DNA of 64,000 bases. It comes from Thermoplasmata archaeon. Lineage in GTDB: Archaea > Thermoplasmatota > Thermoplasmata > Sysuiplasmatales > Sysuiplasmataceae. The notes beneath the pieces were generated by a model, which had not been told where the DNA came from, made no database searches, and saw nothing but the letters and a program-made list of their open reading frames with translations. Shown here piece by piece: positions 26,289 to 34,800 of this stretch. Position numbers and translations under genes: made by a program. How positions within the stretch are numbered: position 1 is the stretch's first letter; each line of letters starts with the position of its first letter. The stretch spans positions 62,001 to 126,000 of the forward strand of contig JAJZXY010000003.1 in assembly GCA_021806165.1 (NCBI GenBank), written 5' to 3'.

Positions 26289-27209
26289 TCAAACACCAAG
26301 GAGTATGCGCATGAACACGAAACCGATGATCAGCATGAGGGCGCTATGCCTCATTCCGTTTGCAATTCTGCCATCCTGTATGACCCCGGCCATTATCCCA
26401 TCCCCGGCGGCATGGACAATTACCGCAATGTAGAATGCTGTGACAACCGGCCCGATGGCAAGAACGTTGATTGTTGTTACAGACCCTGAACCTGCAAGTA
26501 TGCCGGAGGAACCCTGCAGCTGGTTTCCTGCCTTCTCAATCTGCGGGATGAAGGTCGCCTCGAGGACGAATATCGTGGCGAGGAAGACGGCGAATGCAAT
26601 GTAGATGACAACCATGTATGTGCTCATTGCGATCGCCCTTTCCTTCCTGTTGAGTATGCGTTCCCTGGCATCATGGGCAACCATGTTAAGCACGTCGGAG
26701 ACAGCGCCGCCTGCATCACTCGCCTTAATGATTATGGTTGATATCCTTGTTACAAGCTGGGAATTCATCCTTTCAGCAAAGAGCCTGAATGCCTCCGTGG
26801 CAGGGACACCCCAGTCGATCTGGGATGCCATGCGTTTTATCTCGGGGGTCAGTCTTCCGTACTTTCCGGCAGAGGCTACGACGACCGATTCAGCAAGCGT
26901 CATACCGAACCTTCCGGCCTCCGCGACATCACGAAGGAAGTCAGGCACCCGCTCCTCTATCTGCCTGAGACGTCTTACCTGCATGCTTGAGTATATGCCA
27001 TACGGACCCATGGAAGCTGCCATTGCCAGGACTATCCAGTCAAGCATGGACATTGAGAAGTAGCTGACTCCATTCAGCACCCCCACTATGCCCACCAGCA
27101 GCAGGACCACCATGGCGCCGGCTGACACTATCTTGATTTGCCTGTCCAGATTCTTCGTGTCTGTCGTCAGCCTCTTCAGGTCAACCAGCTGTGATGAGTT
27201 CACATTCAT
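26289..27209 (-). CDS. type II secretion F-domain platform protein (TadC/ArlJ-like half)
   Basis: 306 residues, membrane protein with two N-terminal helices, a T2SSF cytosolic domain (ERVPDFLRDVAEAGRFGMTLAESVVVASAG...NSQLVTRISTIIIKASDAGGAVSDVLNMVAHD) and three more C-terminal helices. Forms the membrane platform on which the ATPase acts. ATG 27209 overlaps the preceding stop by 4 bases. Confidence 0.85.
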   Translation of the reverse strand: MNVNSSQLVDLKRLTTDTKNLDRQIKIVSAGAMVVLLLVGIVGVLNGVSYFSMSMLDWIVLAMAASMGPYGIYSSMQVRRLRQIEERVPDFLRDVAEAGRFGMTLAESVVVASAGKYGRLTPEIKRMASQIDWGVPATEAFRLFAERMNSQLVTRISTIIIKASDAGGAVSDVLNMVAHDARERILNRKERAIAMSTYMVVIYIAFAVFLATIFVLEATFIPQIEKAGNQLQGSSGILAGSGSVTTINVLAIGPVVTAFYIAVIVHAAGDGIMAGVIQDGRIANGMRHSALMLIIGFVFMRILLGV

Positions 27210-28276
27210 TGTGCCGCCTCCTTGCTCATGTTCCAGACAAAGAAGATGAAACCTCCCTGGGAGGCTGGTATCATCAGCAATACAACAATGTACAGCAGCA
27301 GCACGTTGAACGGCAGAGGGGTGCCGAACACCACCACTGCCGCCTGTCCGCCTCCTCCACCGCTCACTATGGACATTATAGCCATTATGACAACAAGGAA
27401 CAGAGGGAAAGCAACAACGACGGTGACAAATGTCTCAGCAAAAAGGCCAAGCGTTTCCATATTCTGCTTAGTGTTGAGTTTTTCCTCCTTCTCGAACTGC
27501 TCGGCCTTGAGCAGGAAGTATGGCTTGAGGTGGCCTCCGGAGGTTGCCGTTGTAACCACTCCCTGCAGGAAATCCTGAAACTTCGGGGAGGGGGTCCTGG
27601 AAGCCGCATTCTTTATCGCAGTCAGGATGTCGACACCCAGCAGAGTGGTGTCCCTGGTGATCCATTCGGCCTCCTTCTGTACTTCGCCGTAGATGGGCTG
27701 CTTTGCAAGCTCCTCGAAGATGACATCAACATTGACATCTGCCGAAGCGAGTGCGGATATGAAGCTCATGGCGCTCCCTATATGCTTGTTGATATCCCTG
27801 GCCCTGGAGGACGCCTTCGAAGATGGGACCGCTTTCAGGACCATGTACACGGCAACAGGAGGAACCAGAGTGGTGAGAAGTATCACAACAATCCTCAGTG
27901 CTATTATTGAGTGGAGGAGGGTGAGGATGACTCCGCCGAATATTATGCCTACCATGAAGCCGGCTATACCTGTGATTATGCTGGTCATCCACGTGACTGC
28001 AGTGTACTCCTCAGGCCTGATCTTCATGTGAGCCTTTATGAGATTGTCTTCCAGTTCCTGGTTTGGCCTGAACCTTGCCTCTACGAATCTGCGCATTATG
28101 CGCCAGCAGAACTGCTGATATGGTGATAGTTTGACGTAATCAGGGACCGTGCCGGCCGGCAGTTTCACAGGATGGGGACCCTCCACAACCCTCTTGGACT
28201 TGACAGTCTTGGTGCCGAGGAAGGACCTGTCCATATTCTCGAACTTCGAGAACAGGTTGGATTCGCCATCAGACAA
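27206..28276 (-). CDS. type II secretion F-domain platform protein (TadB-like half)
   Basis: 356 residues. Cytosolic N-terminus, two helices around residues 90-150, a T2SSF domain (HIGSAMSFISALASADVNVDVIFEELAKQ...VLGVDILTAIKNAASRTPSPKFQDFLQGVVTTATSGGHLKPYFLLKAEQF; here LLGVDIL) and C-terminal helices with a Gly-rich loop. Starts inside the end of the first ATPase gene (8-base overlap), so translation is coupled. With the next gene it makes a two-protein platform as in Tad-type systems. Confidence 0.85.
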   Translation of the reverse strand: MSDGESNLFSKFENMDRSFLGTKTVKSKRVVEGPHPVKLPAGTVPDYVKLSPYQQFCWRIMRRFVEARFRPNQELEDNLIKAHMKIRPEEYTAVTWMTSIITGIAGFMVGIIFGGVILTLLHSIIALRIVVILLTTLVPPVAVYMVLKAVPSSKASSRARDINKHIGSAMSFISALASADVNVDVIFEELAKQPIYGEVQKEAEWITRDTTLLGVDILTAIKNAASRTPSPKFQDFLQGVVTTATSGGHLKPYFLLKAEQFEKEEKLNTKQNMETLGLFAETFVTVVVAFPLFLVVIMAIMSIVSGGGGGQAAVVVFGTPLPFNVLLLYIVVLLMIPASQGGFIFFVWNMSKEAAQ

Positions 28277-29993
28277 CTACAACATCCCCCAGATCCTCTG
28301 TGTTAAGGTAGGAGCGGACTGCCTTCATAGTCTCCTCCTGTTCCCTGTAATACCTGTTGATAAGTGACCAAATGTCCATGTGGTCAGTCATATTTTTCTT
28401 CACCATGTACTTGACAACATCGATTCTCCTGTTGAACTCCTCATTGAACTCCTCATAGGTCCAGTTCTTGAGGTCGCGCAGCTTGTCGAACAGGGCGCTG
28501 TGCCCCTTGAATATGAACAGGTCCTTGACCTGGTCCCATTCGAACACAACGTTCGTAATTATCTCGTTAGTGCCTGGTTCGAAACCGATAAGCTCCACCA
28601 CATTCCTGATGCGCCTGGCATGCTCCTTGCCCACCCTGACCTGCTGCTGTACGACTACGGTCCGGAGAGCTGTCAGCAGTATCCTTGGAATGTTGATGGG
28701 AGGGTTCTCCAGCCTGTTGATCATGAGTTTAACGCTGTCGGCATGCATGGTGGAATAGGTTGTATGGCCGGTGGCCATCGCCTGGAACATGGTGTACGCC
28801 TCCTTTCCCCTGACCTCTCCTACTATGATGTAATTCGGCCTCTGACGAAGTGCTGCCCTAACGAGATCGAACATGTCAATCTCGCCCGCGGTCTTGCCGT
28901 CGCTCAATTTTTCTCCGACACCTGACCTAGTGGTGCCCGGAATCCAGTTTTCATGGGGGAGGTTTATTTCACGCGTATCCTCCATGGTGACTATTTTCGC
29001 GCTTGGTGGTATGAAGAGGGATATGGCGTTGAGAGTGGATGTCTTCCCATTCCCTGTTCCGCCTATGACCATCGCTGATTCGCCATGCTCCACGCTCAGC
29101 CAGAAGTATGCAATCATCTCCTCCGAGGCCGTTCCGTATTTCACCATATCCACTGGAGTGAATGGGCGTTCCTTGAACAGCCTGACTGTGAAAGAAGAGC
29201 CCCTGCTTGTGACTTCCCTTGCATAAGTCGCCTGAAGCCTGTGCCCCTCAGGTGTCGTTCCGTCAAGAATAGGCGATGAAACACTGATCTGCTTTCCGCA
29301 TTTCTGCCCCAGATAAACGACAAAAGAGTTCAGCTGATCCTCGTCATTGAAGGAGATGTTCGTCCTGACGCTCTCGTATTTTCTGTGGAAAATAAATATA
29401 GGGACGCCGACGCCGTCGCAGGACACATCCTCGCTGTTGGGATCACGGATGAATATATCAACAGGGCCGTACCCGATGAAATCCCTGATTATGTAATAAG
29501 CAAGCTTGTCCTTGGTAATTGGCGACGCTGAAAGGCCGCGAGTGCTCAGGAAGCTTGCGATGCTCCGCTTCAGGTATTCCCTCCTGTCCATCTTGCTCAG
29601 ATGCTTGTACTCGTAATCGAGGGTCCTCTGAAGAGTGTCTTTCAGAAGATGAAGCAGTTTTGTCTCGGCCTCAGTGAGCTGAGGTTCAATTGCCTCCAGC
29701 ATGTACTCGCTTGTCTCGCTGTTTAAAGTCGCCCGGATATAGGAGTAGGGCTCAACGATGGGGTATATTTCGATTACTTCCAGATTTGGAGAGGAGAGAG
29801 GAGGGATTACTGTGTACGCCGAGCCTTTTCCTTCTGCCCAGTCTATCTTGCGTTCCACCTCATCCCTCGGCATCATAATCTTGACTCTCTTGTTGCCCCT
29901 CTTTGAAAGAAAACGCTTGTACCCCTCCGAAATCAGCTTGGGTATCCCCTTTCTGTTGCTGTCCTGCTGTTCCTTTACGGCACTGCTGGCCAT
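28269..29993 (-). CDS. type II/IV secretion (pilus assembly) ATPase, first copy
   Basis: 574 residues. Walker A GGTGNGKTSTLN (~310-321), MEDTREINLPHENWIPG, Walker B RPNYIIVGEVRGKEAYTMFQAMATG, His box YSTMHADS. Close paralogue of the last gene of the operon, about the same length and layout, so the pair arose by an old duplication. ATG 29993 follows the pilin-like gene's TAG by two bases. Confidence 0.9.
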   Translation of the reverse strand: MASSAVKEQQDSNRKGIPKLISEGYKRFLSKRGNKRVKIMMPRDEVERKIDWAEGKGSAYTVIPPLSSPNLEVIEIYPIVEPYSYIRATLNSETSEYMLEAIEPQLTEAETKLLHLLKDTLQRTLDYEYKHLSKMDRREYLKRSIASFLSTRGLSASPITKDKLAYYIIRDFIGYGPVDIFIRDPNSEDVSCDGVGVPIFIFHRKYESVRTNISFNDEDQLNSFVVYLGQKCGKQISVSSPILDGTTPEGHRLQATYAREVTSRGSSFTVRLFKERPFTPVDMVKYGTASEEMIAYFWLSVEHGESAMVIGGTGNGKTSTLNAISLFIPPSAKIVTMEDTREINLPHENWIPGTTRSGVGEKLSDGKTAGEIDMFDLVRAALRQRPNYIIVGEVRGKEAYTMFQAMATGHTTYSTMHADSVKLMINRLENPPINIPRILLTALRTVVVQQQVRVGKEHARRIRNVVELIGFEPGTNEIITNVVFEWDQVKDLFIFKGHSALFDKLRDLKNWTYEEFNEEFNRRIDVVKYMVKKNMTDHMDIWSLINRYYREQEETMKAVRSYLNTEDLGDVVVV

Positions 29994-29995
29994 GC

Positions 29996-30952
29996 CTACT
30001 CCTCCGGTGAAACGGATACTATCGTGTTTGTAAGGATGAGTGAACTGACGCCCTTCAGGCTGAGATTAACGGTATACAGCTGCGATGACGACCCGCTGAC
30101 AGTCAGGGTGTAATTCAGGCCGCTGCTGAGACCGGCAAGTGCAAAAGTACTGTTGAAGAAGCTGGTCCAGGCGTAGGGGAATGGGGTACCTATCGTTAAG
30201 TTCACGTTTGTAGAGGCAGCCCCGGGGAGAGGATAAGGGGTGTAACTGTTCCTTGTGAAACTGAGAAGCGAGGAACTCATGGCGACGGTGTTGGTGCCCG
30301 AATAGGTCATGTTTGCCGTTGTAGGTGTTGCGATTGAGACCTGCAGTATATTTACATGAAGTCCGCCCTGCGTGGTGATGGAGAAGCCTGGATCGGCAAT
30401 CATGAGTTCTCCATTGCTCTGTCCTAGTATCACTGCATCGTTCTCATAGAGGACGGACTGCTGGACGTAGTACCTGTTGGGCATGTTGACAACTATCCCT
30501 CCCCCGGAGGCAGAAGAGAGATGGTAGATGCTGTTACCGTTTATGCCTGAAATACGGTAGTTCAGTGTGACAGTGAAATAGGGTATTGTGCTACCCGACT
30601 GCGGTATTACGTTCATCTGTCCCTGGGTTCCCACGGCGAACATCGGGACGCCCGAAGAGCCGAGTGTGACAGGTGTGTAGGAGGAGAGGGTGCTGGAATG
30701 GGAGCTTGTGGAATACATCATCATGTTGTCCACGCTCTGCTTGAACTCCGACAACTGTGATATCACGGTATTGTCATGCTGGTGCTCGTTTGAAGCCATC
30801 ATCGACGGAACATAGTGGTTCGTGAAAATGCCGAGAATCGAAAGAAAAACAATCAGAGCCAGTATGGTGCCTACGACTGAGGCAACTCCCTCCCTGTCCT
30901 GCTTCCATTTCGACGGTTTGACTGATGATTGCTTCCCCTGGTAAAACCGCAT
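29996..30952 (-). CDS. pilin-like protein (DUF7289-like) heading the pilus operon
   Basis: 318 residues. A basic N-terminus (WKQDREGVASVVGTILALIVFLSILGIFTNHYVP) is a typical archaeal pilin helix in which the hydrophobic core follows a charged cleavage region. The remainder is a secreted Ser/Thr/Asn-rich beta domain with many sequons. TATA-like AATTAAATAAG at ~30985-30997 supports ATG 30952. First gene of the operon, so it is probably a structural or minor pilin for the adjacent ATPases and platform proteins. Confidence 0.75.
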   Translation of the reverse strand: MRFYQGKQSSVKPSKWKQDREGVASVVGTILALIVFLSILGIFTNHYVPSMMASNEHQHDNTVISQLSEFKQSVDNMMMYSTSSHSSTLSSYTPVTLGSSGVPMFAVGTQGQMNVIPQSGSTIPYFTVTLNYRISGINGNSIYHLSSASGGGIVVNMPNRYYVQQSVLYENDAVILGQSNGELMIADPGFSITTQGGLHVNILQVSIATPTTANMTYSGTNTVAMSSSLLSFTRNSYTPYPLPGAASTNVNLTIGTPFPYAWTSFFNSTFALAGLSSGLNYTLTVSGSSSQLYTVNLSLKGVSSLILTNTIVSVSPEE

Positions 30953-31088
30953 CCGGAGCTCACGTCCATTCAGATTGAGCTTGCTCTTGCTTATTTAATT
31001 CTGATGCTCTGGTTATCAGCACAACTGATGTATGCTCCACTGCCCTTTTCCAGCAACCTATTTTAGTCAGATAGACCTACACCAGATT

Positions 31089-31856
31089 ATGCCCACCAGC
31101 AGTGAGTTCAGGGGGAGATCAGTCGTGGTAACCGGCGGCACATCCGGCATAGGACTCGCGACCGCCCATATATTCTCATCTCGCGGAGCCAATGTGATTA
31201 TCACAGGAAAGAACAGGGACAAGGGGAAGAAGGCGCTCTCCCAGATGAAAGGCAAGGGGGACGTGGAATTCTTCAAAGGCAACGTTGCCAGCATCCAGGA
31301 TACTGATAGGCTCATGGACCTCGCAAGGAGGAAGCACGGCGGCCTGGACATACTTGTAAACAACGCAGGAGTCTACCTCACCAAGAAGATAGATCAGACC
31401 AGCGAGGAGGAATGGGACTGGGTCATGAACACGAACCTCAAGGGAGTTTACGTCATGAGCAGGTCTTCCATACCCCTTCTCAGGGAGAGCAGGGGCTGCA
31501 TCATTAACGTCGCTTCCGTCAGTGGTCTTGTAGGGGTCAGGAACGAGGCTGCCTACTGTGCCTCCAAGGGAGGTGTGATACAGCTGACAAAGGCCATGGC
31601 ACTCGACTACGCTCCCGATGGCATTCGGGTCAATGCAGTCTGTCCAGGCGATGTTGAAACACCCATGATGTGGGAGGCACTGAACAGGGTGGAGGACAGG
31701 AGCCTTGCAGTCGAGGCGGACAAGGCGCTGCACCCCCTGGGAAGGTTTGGAAGGGCGGATGAGGTTGCGAAGCTGATAGTCTATCTTGCTTCAGAGGATG
31801 CCTCTTTTATCACCGGTTCCGCAGTCAGCATCGATGGAGGATGGAGCGCCTACTGA
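31089..31856 (+). CDS. short-chain dehydrogenase/reductase
   Basis: 255 residues. Classical SDR: TGGTSGIGLATAHIF nucleotide loop, LVNNAGV, catalytic Ser in INVASVSG, and Y-x3-K in AAYCASKGG, with a PG-D-VETPM substrate loop and the FITGSAVSIDGGW ending of FabG/glucose dehydrogenase relatives. Start ATG 31089 lies 26 bases after a TATA box CTATTTTAGT (31058-31067), so the mRNA should be leaderless; the longer frame from 31032 is rejected. Substrate not determinable. Its 3' end overlaps the giant surface-protein gene by 7 bases, convergently. Confidence 0.9.
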   Translation: MPTSSEFRGRSVVVTGGTSGIGLATAHIFSSRGANVIITGKNRDKGKKALSQMKGKGDVEFFKGNVASIQDTDRLMDLARRKHGGLDILVNNAGVYLTKKIDQTSEEEWDWVMNTNLKGVYVMSRSSIPLLRESRGCIINVASVSGLVGVRNEAAYCASKGGVIQLTKAMALDYAPDGIRVNAVCPGDVETPMMWEALNRVEDRSLAVEADKALHPLGRFGRADEVAKLIVYLASEDASFITGSAVSIDGGWSAY

Positions 31857-34800
31857 GAGGCGCTATCGTCTCCCTTTTCCTCCTGAGACGCTGCCGCATC
31901 GGCCTGAGGCTGCGATTCCTGCTGCCTGGGCTTCTCCTCGACCTTTCGGACTATCCTTCTGGGAACCACTATCCTTCTGGGCTCCTGCGGGGCAGGTTTG
32001 CCTTCAGGAGCTGGAGGAGGCGCAGCTGGTGGTCGCGGGGGCTGGTCCTTGTCGCCCGATTCGCCCTGGGACAGCTGTGAGCCGCATTTGACACACTCCT
32101 TTGCAGACTGCGGGTTTGGTTCGCCGCAGACAGGACAGGTGATGATCTTCGCCTTCTTCACATCCTGCTGCTTGGAGAGCCAGTCCTCAAATGTGATGTA
32201 TGTCGACTGCTTCTTCCACCATGTGAGGAATGCCTTCTCGGAGTATTTGTTCCCAAGGTCTATCTTTGCCTGTGCCTTGAACTTGTCAGCATATTCCACA
32301 TACTGCTTCCTGAGCTGGGCTGTGGCATCATCCTCCTGGTCAGATTCACCCTCATCTGCGAACTTGACACCACAAATCGGGCATTCCTTGGAGGATGCGG
32401 GTATCCATGAACTGCAGTTGCTGCATTTTGCAGTGCCGGGTTCGAATTCAACGCTGCAGTACGGGCACTTCCTGGATGTCTCCGGTATGAATGCGCCACA
32501 GTTGCCGCACTCGACCACTCTCGCCAGGCCGTACCTGTATAGGTAGACCGAGAAGCCTACGAATGCACCTATGGCAACTATGATTATCAGCAGCCAGTAT
32601 GTCAGCGGAAGGCCGGTGGATATGCCGCTTGAGACCACATTGAATGACTGCGACGAGCTTACGAACTGTCCGTTGTTGAAGACCTCGAAGTGGTATGAAC
32701 CCTGGGACTCTCCCTGCGGTATCGATATGCGCGCTGTGGCTACGCCGTTCTGGCCGGTAGTGGTCTGCACGTATACACTGCCCTGAGGCACGTTCCTCAG
32801 GTCATAGAGTGTAACAGTCAGCGGGTAATCGGGCATCGGCTTTCCTGTGGATTTCAGGGTGACGCTGATTGTCACACTGACATACGAGCCCGCTTTCACC
32901 GATGAAGAGGACAGGACCACATTGGCGTTCACCTGCGCCCTGGTTATGTTTATGGATATTGCCTGTGCAGCTGCACTCTGCGAGTAGTTGGACTCGAGTA
33001 TTGTCCCATTTGGATTGACAACTGCCCCGAAGAAGAGCTGTTCACGGTTGTATCCGCTCGGCAGCTGTGGAACAGTCCAGACAATGCTTATCAGCTGTAT
33101 CGATCCTGGTCCGATGCTGGGGATTGTGCCGTTTGCTACAGGCTTGGTCAGATTCTGGGAGGAGTTGCCTTCCATTATCACCACAGGGACATTGAGAGCG
33201 CCTGTCTGCCCTGAGTTATCAACCTGAACGTTGAAGGTGACGTTGCTGAACTCCTGGAAGCTGCCCGTGGCATTCATCATCGCAATAGACAGATCCGGCA
33301 GGCTGTAGACATCGACGACAGTCTGGGCAAAGTTGTTGCCATAGCTGATTTCAGTTACGTTCCTGTTAAGGTTGACAGCAGCGCCGACAGTCATGTTGCC
33401 GTAGGACATCGGCACCGACCAGACAGCGCTTACCGGAATTGTGCCGTTGATGGCCAGCGGCCCGACCAGTGAGGTCGTGACATTGACCGGATTGGACCCT
33501 GGGAAGTAGAATGTGACTGTGAAGTTGCTGGTGACAGCGCCGTAACCAAGGTTTGAGACGAGCACATCAACTGTCACGTGTGACGCTTCAACCACCGGGT
33601 TGGACTGGAAGACGATGTCTGTAGGCGTCAGCACAAGGTCGGAGAGCTTTATGTCCAGGCTGGCTGTTGCATAACTGTTCACCTGTATGAGGGGTGAGGT
33701 GTAATGCGCAAGCGATACTGTAACCGGGGTCGAGTACCAGGTGCCGGCATCATTGTATGATGTGTTGACGACGTAATTGCCAGTGTATATGTCATTTCCT
33801 GACCGCAGCAGATCGGACAGCGCAGGGAACAGAGCCACACCGGTTGAATTGGTGGGTCTCTTTGCGTAGATGCTGCCGTTGGGCTGGGTCAGGTTGGAGA
33901 ATGTATAGAGGGTGACATTCGCATCTGATATAGTCGTGCCTGATGGGCCGAATACGGTGATGTAGAGCCATCTGTAGATGTGGACCACGGCATTTGACTG
34001 CTGCGATACATAAGGAGCAGATATGTTGTAGAGGCTCGCAACCTCGTCATACCCGACAGTCAGTGGCTCCGAGTATGTGGTGTTGAATGAGTTGAATATG
34101 GACTTGGAGAACGCGGCAGAGGAGACATTCCCTGAAACAGTGCTGAGGTTGACCCACGCTGCCGAACTACCACCCAGGATGATGTTGACATTGGAGCCTA
34201 TGACTGAGTTCTCAATTACAAGCCTGGAGTTGCCGTACACATAAAGGTTGAGTATCTGGTTAGAGGTAATTACCGAGTTCTTGATGAGAAGTTCTCCGCT
34301 CTGGTTGACAAGGAACGAGTATTCGCTGCCATATGACTCTATGAAGTTCAGGCCGCCGTTGATTATCTCAAGGGATCCGCTCTGCGTCACTACGACATTT
34401 GAGGATATGTTGAGGTTCGACGGTATCATGAAGGGTGAGCTGTGGTTGGAGTTGGAATCGTTCACAACCAGATCCTGCGCTCCAGCCGACAGCTGAACAA
34501 TGAGCACGCTTGAATTCAGGTTACCGGCTGTGCTGTACTGCTGTATCAGCTGCAGCGGGTCGATATAGACGTAAATGGGGACCTGGCCTATGGTGTTAGG
34601 GGTCCAGGCAATCGTGGTTGTGTTTGAACCACCGGCAGAGATGTTCATTACACTCTGCCCTATGAGCGTGCCGCCGACCTGCGGGTTGCCGTAATAGAAT
34701 GCAACTGTGGTGTTGAAGGCTCCTGCCCTTCCAAGGAAGTTCTGGACCGCGGCTGTTATGTCAACGGTCTTGCCGCTGTATGCAGGAGACGGGTTGAATG

